Shown here in pieces: positions 23,640 through 35,000 of a stretch of DNA of 64,000 nt. Made by a program: the position numbers and the translations under genes. This DNA comes from Hymenolepis diminuta (Eukaryota > Platyhelminthes > Cestoda > Cyclophyllidea > Hymenolepididae), in the NCBI GenBank assembly GCA_900708905.1, contig CAADRB010000031.1:2850144-2914143 (forward strand), given 5' to 3'. The notes beneath the pieces were generated by a model. The model ran no database searches, was not told the origin of the DNA, and was given only the letters and a program-made list of their open reading frames with translations. Numbering within the stretch: the stretch's first letter is position 1; every line of letters begins with the position of its first letter.

Positions 23640-25170
23640 CGAGGAAGCTCCTCCTGGGAAAAATAAAGATTGAATTACTAGGCTTGTAAAGCACTCGTTA
23701 TAACATCCTGCTATTTAACTATTTACCCTTAAATCGTACTTTAAAAAGTACAAAATAAATTATCATTGAAGAATAAATTAAAAATGTCAAATACTTCTGA
23801 TAAGGATATATTTTATGCAAATTACTTTTATTATTATTCAGTTTGCGTCGAAACACTTGATGCCGTTGACTGATAGTTTAACTACCTTTATGTAGGAAAG
23901 TGATGAAACAAGCATTATTTTCGACGCTCTTGGAATATTTTTTGTGGAATATGCTCAGAATATCTTGGTCTCTATATGTATCTACACATTTATTCTAAGG
24001 CCTAAACAGTTCCATTGGTTTGCAGAGGTTACTTCACAAATAGACCCTTTACTAAACCTTCGTAATCCTCGTAGAAGTCGAAGAAAGTGCTAGACTGGAC
24101 TCAAGCAGGGTCCTTCAGTATAAGTTTGCTCCAAAATTGGTATGTTATGTCTACAGTAGTGAGAACACGGAAAGTCTCATGTGGAGAGCATTTATTGCAA
24201 TCTTCTTTTTTTGTAAAATGCATGATCAGTCAGTAAATACATTTCGCCCCATTTTTGAATGAATATCAGTCGCCAATTAACCTAGAAGGCCTCAGCATGC
24301 ACATCGCCCCTGCTCGCTACATGATCGATAGCACGACCGCACTTTACGGAATGTTAAAGCTCGCGTTGTACATTCCACAGCTTACCTAATTAGCGGATAT
24401 TTAGTGGAGCAGTGGGCTTGTAACGTTCATTAAATCACACTATTATTGACACTTTTACAGCAATTTCCTAAAATTCCATAAAATCCGTCTGATAATTTTT
24501 TACACAAAATTTTGTAAATCTATTTTTCAATAAATCCAATAATATAAAGTATATTTACTCCTGAGTGCCATTTTAATTTTATTTTTAACCCGATTTCCGT
24601 CTATTTTTTTCAACCACTTAAATCACATTTCGATTTTAAAACCTTTCAAAACGAAAATCTTTACCTCTATTTCCTAAATTGAGTCATTTTGACCTTGTTA
24701 TTTGATTCAACATTTGAGACTCTCCTGTCATCCTGACCCGTGTGATCAGGTTAAGCTGAGCTGCATCAATACAAGATACTCGGAGCTGTCACCTCACCAG
24801 GTTTTCGATCATGTATCCAACTAGGTTGTTTTTGATCCTCAACTATATATACCTCCCTTGGGTTCCTTCAAAATCATGCCACGATAATGTCTATGTTATT
24901 TGACGCCACTTCCTGCGCCAGTTCGCCACGCCACTTAATAAACCACTACACGCCGATCTAAGGCTTTATTTGCTTCTGGCTCACCATTTCCTCCCTACAT
25001 GTCTGTCAACTGCCCCTACTGTGTTTCAATGAAGCTTTAATAAATATATACCTCCCTTCCTTCCTACTACTCGAGTTACCAGCAAATGATTTGTACAAAT
25101 ATTCCAATGATTGTGAAAAATTATTTTTTTTTTAACTATTTAGTTAAACACTTTTGTACAGTATGATTCT
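23640..25170. other. Intergenic DNA upstream of ARPC3
   Basis: The ARPC3 promoter should lie close to 23640-24450. A GC-richer stretch at about 24280-24420 is a candidate for the promoter or a leader exon. From 24720 to 25070 another GC-richer, pyrimidine-biased block contains CTTAATAAACCAC and may be a decayed retroelement end. No gene is seen. Confidence 0.4.
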
Positions 25171-25275
25171 TCTATGCTGTAGATCTAGTTCTGCTGCTAT
25201 GATATATCTGCCCACTAGATATCATTGAACTGTATTTGACTTGGGGTAGAGAAGGAGGGTTAAGACAGATTAGAC
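25171..25275 (+). repeat. Interspersed repeat family R1, copy A
   Basis: It shares AGATCTAGTTCTGCTGC and a following C-T-A-G-A-T-A-T-C core with an inverted copy at 34081-34180 and a more diverged direct copy at 36330-36430. The similarity runs for about 90 bases in the same order of blocks. It lies upstream of ARPC3. No coding content was recognised. Confidence 0.6.
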
Positions 25276-26960
25276 ATTTTATTCATCCTGTTTTTATTCA
25301 GAGGGATCGCCTTAAATGATCTCAAACGCCTCGGTTGTATTAAAAAGCGCCAAAGTTGGTATCAACTAACTATTCTTCATTGGAAGGGACAAATGTGCAA
25401 AGATGGCATGACCGACGTCTCGAATTAAACCACTGATCAAAAAACAATGTACATCCAAGACATGAAATATCACTGAAGGAGTATGAATTTCGGAAAGCTA
25501 GGTCATGATATAGCGAACCACAGAATAAATTTCCAATTATTAAAGGCTACTTCGATTTCTAACTTTTGGTTCACCTTCCTCACTATTTGGATTATTCAAC
25601 TGTTTCTAGTACTTACGTGTTTTCCATGATTATAAACTGCGGAATGTTTTGCACTGACACGGTTTGTAATAGTCACATGTCTCGTTGCGCCTTTTGAAGT
25701 GTAGACACTGCACTTTCCCATTCACTCACATATTTATGATCGGTTTCACCCCTTTGATTTTAGTTTCTAAATAAGACAATAGAACGAGATTTCACTTCTA
25801 CCGCTATCATTACCAGTTCGATTACGGGAACAACTTTTTGCTCTCATTCATGCTCTCAATAAATTGATTCTGTATTCATCATTTTTTGAACTCGTCTGTT
25901 TTCTCGTACTTCTGTGTTCGGATTGATCCTTATAACTGTAACGGTTTGGGAGCATCGGTGATTCAACACCCAACTAATTTTACTAGACAGAGGACTGAGT
26001 TGTCACAACAAAACAAGACAACGTTACACGGATATATATTTTCTAATGGAAATAATCTCGAAAGCTGCTTAAGAGGGTTGATTTTATGATGCTTTCACCG
26101 TTACAAATCGCTTGAACACCGTCCCTAATTTAAATGTTGTCAAGTCTTTTCTTTAAATCATTGACAAATTAAATAGGGATAAACAAATGTATCTGTAATA
26201 GCTTCTGTCCTTTCTCAGAGATAAGTATATAGTACATACTCTTCCACCAGTTAGCGTTTGTGTTTTTACTTATTACAAAACTTAAAATATCCTAACACCC
26301 CAAAATGGCAAGATGAGCCACTATGATATTTCGTAAAATAACTTGAAGTAATATCCATCCTATAATGCTTAATAAGAAGCATCAAATTCATTTTACTTTC
26401 ATTTCAATCGCACTGAGAATGCGGACGATCTTTTTGATAATAATAGAGCTTTTACAAGATAAATATTACCAACAAAAATATGCACTACGAAAATAGTTTA
26501 CTGCGACAAGAATTCAGCTTGCAATTTATTCTAAATTTCTAACGAAAGGTAACATTTAAATATATACCTACCATACACTGTGGTAGGTATTTTGGACCGG
26601 AATGTCGAATCAATCGTGTGGACTTAAATCAAATTGATTTTTATATCCATTCTTGGCCCTAGATTGATCCTTCACAAATTTATAGGAGTATGAATTTGTC
26701 CTCTCAAAATCCAATCCTATTTCGTCGATCTCAGATTAGATGGCAAGTGATGATTAATTGACTATCATGATGTCATGGTGGTGTCATTCGGTACAGCACG
26801 AATATTCAGTGTCTAGACCTATGTGCACACCCCTGTATTCACTGAGTCCCTCTAATTCTACTGGGTTACCCCTTTTATATGCTTCCTTCGTTTTTTATTA
26901 AACCCTGTATTAATCAAATGGCAATTAGGTGATCTTGAGTACGTACGTTGCACATTGGGT
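25276..26960. other. Intergenic DNA
   Basis: This is AT-rich DNA with one open frame of 67 codons (25886-26089) that has no recognisable content. A pyrimidine-rich patch at about 26800-26910 ends in TTATTAAACCCTG. Confidence 0.4.
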
Positions 26961-27419
26961 CCATAGTTTTTACTGACTTCGTCCGTTTAACTCGTTTCAA
27001 CTTAGTGTAGCGAAATAGGAAGGGAGGAAACCTTGTGATTGTAGGAAACGCAATCTAAATAGATCTTCGTGTAGATAAAGCCAGTAACAATGACTGCGAC
27101 TAAAGTCAAAAATACGTAAAAAGATGGAAATAAGGACCAGGAAACATCAGAATTATAAAGGGTAGGAGGAAGCTACCATCTAGCCAGCAGGTTCGCAGTC
27201 TTTAACATCGAACGAGCGGCAAAGTGCTGTATAGATGTCTTCATCTAGCCAATCGCCACAGTGAGTTACAAGTTTGGTTTTTCCATTGGTGCAAATTCTG
27301 CAATAATGTCACCTGCGCACTGACTCGGTTGGGGGTTACACCTTTTTTGTCATGACTTTGTCCGTTTAACTCATTGTAACTTAGAGTAGTGAAGGAGAGG
27401 AAGGAAATCTTATGATCTT
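26961..27419. repeat. Pair of direct repeats (R3) bounding about 300 bp
   Basis: The stretches 26961-27041 and 27340-27419 match over about 75 bases. The core GTCCGTTTAACTC is followed in both by a similar AACTTAG-GTAG block and a GGAAGG block. Both are in the same orientation about 375 bases apart. This could be a small non-autonomous element with terminal direct repeats, or simply two copies of one repeat. Confidence 0.5.
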
Positions 27420-27924
27420 CAAAATGACTAATTAAAGGAGTAACAAATTCTTAAATTAGTTAAACCCGGAGCCCTGTGGGATTCTATTGAGTGCACATGT
27501 TAACTCATTCGTTTGTGCCGTTGCAATTGTCAGATGATTATTTTTTTATTGATTTCTCATCGGATGAACAAAGGATGTAATGGCCTGAGCATAATAGTAA
27601 TTTGTTGGATAAAAATGTTCACTATTAATTTGGATATAAGTGTCTGGGAATAAATTATGAGAGAAGGGAGCACGAGTATACCAAAAGTCTATTGTTGCTA
27701 GTGTCGTTGGCCACTCATTTGAACTTCCCAACAGTCTCAGCAAGACTTTGGACGTTGGTTATGCTCTTCTTCCTAATCGACTGCTCAGGCAAGGTAGAAC
27801 ATGACTGGGTGGTTAAATAATACAGTCATTCCGATTAGCTGGAGAGATTATAAACATAAACCGTTCCAACTCAACATAGCGGCTCCTCATCCGTCCATAA
27901 AAGATATGTTACTTATATAACATC
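27420..27924. other. Intergenic DNA
   Basis: No recognised gene or repeat is seen. A 65-codon minus-strand open frame (27546-27743) has no known motif. Confidence 0.4.
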
Positions 27925-28190
27925 ATTTCCACTCACCTACCCCTGACGCTTGTTCCCTTTTCCAGTCTCCAATTCCTTCTCTATCTTCTTCCCCCGTACC
28001 TTTACCGTTGTCCGATATACACGTGGTCCAACTCAACTTTTAGTCTTTAACTTTGAGAAAGTCTATTGTTTCCTGTTAACCCTAAGGAAGATCTTTATTT
28101 CTGCAAGGGGTTATCTAGCCTAATTTGATTGGGCTCCTAAAGTAGTTTTGCTGACAAGATAATGTAAACCGACTGTTATCTTGATCAAAT
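27925..28190 (+). repeat. Interspersed repeat family R2, copy 1
   Basis: It aligns in order with 41200-41460: a pyrimidine-rich head, a GTGGTCC block, a TGTT-CCTGTTA block, a TAGCCT-ATTTG block, a G-C-T-C-C-T block and a final A-A-G-A-T-x-T-A block. Identity by eye is about two thirds over some 150 bases. The copy here lies between ARPC3 and NOS1AP; the other lies inside a NOS1AP intron. Confidence 0.55.
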
Positions 28191-30079
28191 CCTGATGACA
28201 ATTTTCATTATTTTACAGTTGTTTCTCCAAATTCATTTTGTGAAATGGATTTGATTTTGGTTGAAATGTTGTAGATCTGACTTAACTCTTTATATGACAC
28301 GATTCCTAAGTAACTTAAATATACTGTGTAATCTAACTAACTGGAGGTATACCTTCACTCATCCTGAAATAAAAGACTTGATCTAGGCATTAACATAGCT
28401 CCCATTCAAAACTACCAGGAAACGTACACAAAATTTAGTAAATATCTTTTTCTTTTCCTCCAAAAAAGTTCCATTCAAGACACTTAAAATTTCAGTGAGA
28501 TTTTAAAGCGTGGGTGGTTTAAATGCATCACTAGGATAAGGGACACAGGGGTATCTATGTACAGCAAAAATGTTAAATCAGGATTCAAGCAAATCACTTC
28601 AGCCCACAGTATTTACGAATGGGATAAAGCGTAGGTAAAGAGAGTTAGCATAGACCGAGATAAAGAGAAAGCAATCGATCAAATTGCTCAGGGAATGAGG
28701 AATAGGATATGCATACACAGTCTTGGTAAAAAAGAGGATACAGGGGAAGGTAGATGTGGCATATCATTAACTGGGCAATTTAAGGAGATAGAAGGCCTGG
28801 GGCAAAGAAATAGGCGTCCATAGGGATTTTCACTCCCTTTTTTATATTTTCTGCATCTCAAGGCCACGAATATAAAATCACAACATTTGTTTCAATGAAT
28901 TCCAAAAGGCCTACAAAAGAATGAAAACCGATATCAGCAATTAGTAACAGTTACATATAAGTAAGTGAGTTGATTAATTATTAATCCGACAAAACAGCTC
29001 AAGTATGTCCTTTCTGCCGGCTTAGATGGTAAAAAAGAGGGGGAAGGAAAGACGCTTCCTTACATCTCCTCCTAATACCCTTAGGAAAATGCATGAATGA
29101 AAATGTTATTTATATTCACAAGCATGATTGTTTATATCCTTGGGAAATCAATCATGTTTATTTGCAGCAATAAGCAAGAGACATAATTAAAATTTGCAGA
29201 GGGAAGATCGTTGATGAAGAAATATGGCTTATCAAATGGAATGTCTTTGGAACCATTTGACGTTTGAAATAAATGCCTTCATAATATACCAATAGCCTGT
29301 AGAGATTTTGCTGATGGAGACTTTATCAGTGAGAATGCAACGGTTTATGTAAATACACAATCCGGTGCAATTAATTTTGCCTCTGGCAAAAATGCACAGT
29401 CTGCGATTGGATGAAGGGTTGGGACCACGAAGAAGCTCATTTGAATGCCAGATTCATCTGGCTGTCTAGATTTTAATTAATATGCTTGGAACGTATCCAT
29501 ATATTTCAAAGTTAAAACTTAAAGATTCAACTCTAGATTCTAACGTGAGTTAATTGCCACGATGCCCACAGTTTATTGACCAGTTAGTGAAATTTAGCAG
29601 TTGATCATGTTATCCGGCTAAATTTGTCTCTTCTAATTGAGAAGTTTAACGAGTTGATACTAATAAAGATTTACTAATAGTAAATTATCCTGTCTTATTA
29701 TTTTTTTCAGTTAACTGAAACTGCATTCAAATAAAATGTGGTTTATGATTCTATTGTATCTTGCTACTGGGTTAGGAGTTCGACGCAAAATGATTAGAAA
29801 TCGCAAGAATATTCTATAGGAATAGTCAGTCATAGGGATAGAATGAATTATTATGTAGAATAACAACGATATGAACATATTGGACAGAAAATTGTAGAAC
29901 CAGGTATGGATGAAAACAATAGAAATAAAATGTATGTATGACATATACAGGGTGCGTAAGGTATCTGAGGGCATCTTATGCACATTTAGAAAAACAGAAA
30001 ATGAAACTGTTAATGATTGAAACTTACAATTTGTTATAACTAAACAAATAAACATAATATTAACGTATTTTTTTATTCT
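28191..30079. other. Intergenic DNA
   Basis: This is AT-rich DNA with purine-rich patches at about 28620-28790. A sequence ATACAGGGTGCGTAAGG near 29945 has the look of a mariner terminal repeat and would fit the outer edge of the transposase remnant that follows. Confidence 0.4.
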
Positions 30080-31230
30080 TTACATCCTCCATCGGCTTCT
30101 ATTATCCACTCAATTCGAGTCTGAAGGCGACTGAATGCAAGCTTTCATCAGATCAGGTACTTATTATTGATGTCTTTTATTGCTCGGGCTATTGCTTCCA
30201 TCAGAGAGGATTTGATGTTATGGGTATACTTACTTACCTCCTTTTCAGCCGCACGTAATAATCCAAAGGATTAAAGTCTGGTGAGTTAGGAGGTGGCCTT
30301 AAGTTTGGTAAGACATGATGATGAAAATTCTCGATCATCCAATTTTGGGTTTTGAGAGCTTTATGGAATACAGCCGAATCTTTTTGGAGAAAATAGGGTC
30401 TTTCTCAATTGGCTACACTGTCTACCCATAGCTACTTAAGAACAATGGTTTGAAGAGTCCTCACATAGGCATCTGCATTGACTCTAAAGCCCTGTGGAAC
30501 AAGTGTAGGAGTTATAATGTGTCCCTCCCTTACTGCTAACAACACCGAAAACCATCACTGTTGCTGGAAAATTCGTGCGTATAACAGTTGGAACTTTGGT
30601 AGGGTCCGCCCGCACATAGCCACCTATCATTTCTTCGATTGACTTTTTCATCTTGGTGGAAGTTTTTTCGTTGGAGATAAACCAAAGACACTTCTCTTCT
30701 TCTGGGTGCTTCAAATTTGTTTAAGAGTCATTTTGCACGCATTACACAGTTCTCTTGATTTTTATCAACACAAACTGACCTCATCTAAGAACGTATGATT
30801 TGTATCTGAGGTTTTGATGAGAAAAATTTCTTACATATTGTTGCTCCTTCAGACACTTGAAGATTTTTGGCAGGATGTCGCGCGTTGACTTGCCTTTTCG
30901 TTCATCATGCCATGCGCTCTTTTCACAAACTCGGGTAAGTGAGTTAGCAGTGCGTTGACAGGACTGCTTTCTCTTCCTCGTATCTAATTCATCTACATTG
31001 TTTTCACTCAGCTCCCTACTAACTTTGCAAGGAAAAGATGTGGAGACTTGTAGAAATCTTGCAATTTCTAAATTCATGTTTCTCTTTTATAGACATTATT
31101 ATGGGATGTCTTTTCATTTTATTAGTTATAGTAGTATCTGCCATGAGATCTTCCTATATAAAAAATACACTAAGCTTCGTTTTATTAAAAACATCTCTGC
31201 TAGCCTCATCCGCCTGCTCTTGGTAGTAGA
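30080..31230 (-). pseudogene. Dead mariner/Tc1-type transposase
   Basis: Minus-strand frames show, in order: a helix-turn-helix-like start (NLEIARFLQVSTS), GKSTRDI, LRYKSYVLR followed by a stop then GQF, LKHPEEEKCLWFISNEKT, an IGGYVRADP block, a TVMVFGVVSSKG block, GLRVNADAYV after the next interruption, and SLMEAIARAIKDIN near the end. This is the block order of a widespread animal mariner-family transposase with the V-M-V-F/W-G signature. Several in-frame stops (some fitting a C-to-T change in CGA) and frameshifts show it is inactive. The 3' end of the coding part is near 30080. Inverted terminal repeats could not be paired with certainty. Confidence 0.8.
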
Positions 31231-32066
31231 AAATTACTGTAACACCAGGTGGCATCACTAGTCACTTATCCAAATCAACCAGTCTGCAAGATCTGAATGA
31301 CGTGAACAAGAAGTTATTGAGAAACCTGAGATTGAATCATGTAATTTGATTACTGGGATATTACAAAGTGAATTGTACTCTATTAGAAAAAGCAAGCGAC
31401 TCAACGCATTTAGAATTCAAATAAAATTCTACTCTTGATATCTTTACCCCAAAATGCTTTTCGTCTTGACTCCCTCTTTTCACACCTTATTTGACCGTTC
31501 TTCTCTTTTCCTTCTCAGATGCGTTCTTGTAATAAAATATGTAAATTATTTTGTTTTGGTCGGGGTAGTAATAATACCAAAATTCGAAAGAGTTCTAGAG
31601 TTAAGTAGAGTCTGTATATGAATAAGGAGACCCAAAGGCAATGCCATCGCATTAAATACTAGGTAATTCTTAACACAAATCAATGAAGGTGATGAGTATA
31701 TTAATTCACGTCCTATTCTCCTAAATTTCATCTTATTATTGAATGTTCACAAATACTATAAGGCGTAATATATAAGCCTCAAACATCATCTTCCTTTGGT
31801 GTGGTCTGAGAAATTGGGAAACAATTTTATCTTAAGCAGATTTTTAAGTTATTCCATGTCACTGCCAAATGATTTCTGCAAGGTACCAGTACTTAATAAA
31901 ACAATAAGGGATCAAAATTTTCTCTAAAAAGGAAGATCTAAAATTAAATATCAAATTCTACAGACTATCCATCTCCAAAATTTACCATTAATAAGCTTAT
32001 TTTTCAATAACTTAAGCATATTGATTAAAAAAGAATGTTATTTACCTCGTGGATTTAGAGATCATT
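31231..32066. other. Region downstream of NOS1AP
   Basis: The NOS1AP 3' untranslated region should begin at 32066 and run leftwards. No gene is seen. Confidence 0.5.
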
Positions 32067-35000
32067 TTAATGTGAGGTATCTTCCTTCCCTCCAGTTGCC
32101 TTGTTTACTAAATCACTCGCCCAAGGATTCCCTCCATTCAGAGCTGGATGAACTCGAGCAGGAGGTGTGGGTGGAAGAAGGCCACCAGAGAGTTCTTCTT
32201 GTCCACGGAAGGGTTCGAATGGAAGAGATGGTGGTTGAGCAGTTGACTCTCCTGTCGTCTGGTTGTCTGCTCCCTTGCCAAAACACTCATCCACCCAATT
32301 GCATGTCGCCACCTGTGAAAATGCAGGAGAATACAGTGAATTTGTCATGAAAAACATCAGTCCCCGTCGATACATATCCGGTCATGCGGGTTGCCAACAA
32401 TGTTAGTTAATTCTGGATACCTTCTTCCTGCTTTTTGCCTTTCAAAGTGCAATTTGACTGGTTTGAGTAATGTAAAGAATGATTAGAGAATAAAGAGAAA
32501 GGAAGTCAATGGAATCAGAGAATCCGTAGTTGGACGAAGGAGTGTGTTGTAAGTGTCAAGGCTCACACGCCCACCTGGACTTACGTGAAGTGTACTACAT
32601 GATTTTTGAGTCATTCAATCCCGCTGATTAATTAGTGTGAATTAGATGATAAGTAATCACAATAGAGTGGACAGCTAAGGAAAATAAAGGCGTGCCGCAT
32701 AAACTGGTGAGATATATAGCTCAAAACGCTCTCAAAACATTTTAATGAGACAACTGTTTAGATTTTATCGAGGTAGTCCCCATTTAAAGTGTTCCCTATA
32801 TGTATATATATATATATATATATGAATTAAGGCATCTTGGTAAAAATACTTTATTAATTTCCGCTTTATCAAAATCACTTTCACCTACCTTTTCTTCAAA
32901 TGGAGCTGTTGACCTGGTGGCAAGTTCCAAGAACCCATCTTCTCCTTCTGATCCTCGATATGGCATCTTCAGGGGAGGTGGGAGGCTTTGCGAATTACTT
33001 CCACCGGGACTCGATGAGTTATCTGTGGCCGAGATGCGGGTTCCGCTGTTGTTGTTACTGGCATTACCGTTTCTGTTATTCTGAAGGGGTGAGAGAGATG
33101 GTAACTTGGGTGAATTACTGCCAGCTCCTAGAGAGAGCTGGTATTGAGGTCCAGTATGACGTGGGGAATTGCAGGAGACATTTTGAAGAGAATCACGACG
33201 TGCTGAGGTAGAGGGAGTCAACATATTCTGAACCATTACGTCCAGTTCTGCTAGTCGGGAAAAACCCTCAGATTTTGAGGTAGAGAAGTTGGTGGATTGA
33301 GGCAAGTGGGATGAGACTCTGGGTGATGTGATGCCCTGGAAAATGAATCGAAATTAAATTAAATAACGGAAGATTAACTATATATACAGTAATTTTTGGT
33401 AAAATGGAAAAATCATACTCTATAATCTTAATATATGAACATGAAAAATTTCAATAAAAATAAACATTAAATAAATGACAGAATCTTTAATTTTTTCTTT
33501 ATTAAAAGGACATTAAGTCATTTGAGAATAGCTTCCCACATGCTTGGTAACATAAGTCCATATATCTACTGTTTTAACTCTAATAAAAAGGGTAATTATT
33601 ATTTTAAAACTTAGAGAGCTTATAAATAACATTTTACTAACACAGCTTGAGGCAATAAAATTACCAAAAATTTACGAGGTAAAAGTTGCAACTACACTGA
33701 ATTCATTGGTCAATTTCATTTAATTAGTTGTTTTAAGTATTTTTAAGAGACATTTTTTGGACATATTTTCAGGTACTGATGTAAAAATAAAATGATATTG
33801 CATAATTGTTCAAGCGAATATATCAGCGTAATAAAATTGGAGTGAGTTAAAATATCTCACTGTTATTAATACTTTTTTCAAATTGATAAGGAGCCATTAA
33901 CATAAAGCCACAGAGTCTGTATTTCCAATGATGAGCAATACGCTCAGGGTGATCTTTGTCACATTAAAATGCGGGGCAAGGTGGCTCGAGTACCTAGGCG
34001 GTTAGTTCAGATAAATCCTCCTCTTCATCAAGGGCAGTAATTAATTTTCTTCTCCTATAAATTGTTTTGTCGAAAACTTAGTATGTCTTGACTTCTCTCT
34101 GAGTCTGAGTGAACTGTGGCCTAGCAATATCTAGCGGGAGGATATACCACGGCAGCAGAACTAGATCTCCTAGCAGTACTTACATAAGTGGGGAACGGAG
34201 AAGTTACAAATCAAACAATAGGAAAATTCGAAGTAAATTCATACTATTATTTTCAAATAATATTGTTTTTCAGTAGAAATAAGAGAATGTGAAAGAAACA
34301 CCTTGGTTTGAAAACAATGCTAATATCCTGTTTGCGAAATAAAGCTGATTCACTGGTTTTGACCGGAATTCTTTTCAAAAATAACATATGTATAATGAAT
34401 CGTACATCTAGCTGACAGCGTCTGGCTCATTAATTTGCCTAGTTTACTTAACCAGTTTCCTAGACCGAAAGAGATAAATTATGCATATCATCAGCTGACA
34501 TAAAATACGATAATAAACCCAAATACGACCAGGACATTAAACTTACGGATATGCTGTTGAATACTTTTGATGTGGAGTAAAGCCCCTTCTCTGAGGTAGC
34601 AGAAGGTATGGGGGAAAGATTTTCTAGTCGCTTCAACCGAAGAGCCATTTCCTGGAATCCTTCAGAAAGATTTCTATTCTGACTCAGTAATTGTTCGATT
34701 CGATACTAGAAAAAACAAACTCGATAATATTAAATTAATCAATTAACCTGTCCTTCCATTCTCGCAGCTGCTTCTAACTTTAGTTGGCGCATTAATCGAT
34801 GGATCTGAAAGATAGCAATCTTATTCTCCGTTTCCTGAATATTAAGCTGCCGTTTGAGAATAACAAGGGTTTCAGCCGAGAGTGCTGATGTTATATCTCC
34901 AGGAGATTTTCCATCAGCTTTTGGACCATCAACCGACGTGGAAGCTAAATTGGGAGTAGTAATTGAATTTGGAATTCCCATGACAGGATCGGCAATATTG

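Noticed and set aside
29711..30055. A 114-codon minus-strand open frame, hydrophobic
   Set aside because: It overlaps the expected terminal region of the mariner relic, shows only AT-driven residues (Phe, Ile, Tyr) and has no known domain.
32800..33305. Long frames on both strands over NOS1AP exon 10, including one through the TA run
   Set aside because: The minus-strand frame is the true exon only up to the donor at 32889; beyond it the frame runs through intron and microsatellite. The plus-strand frames are shadows.
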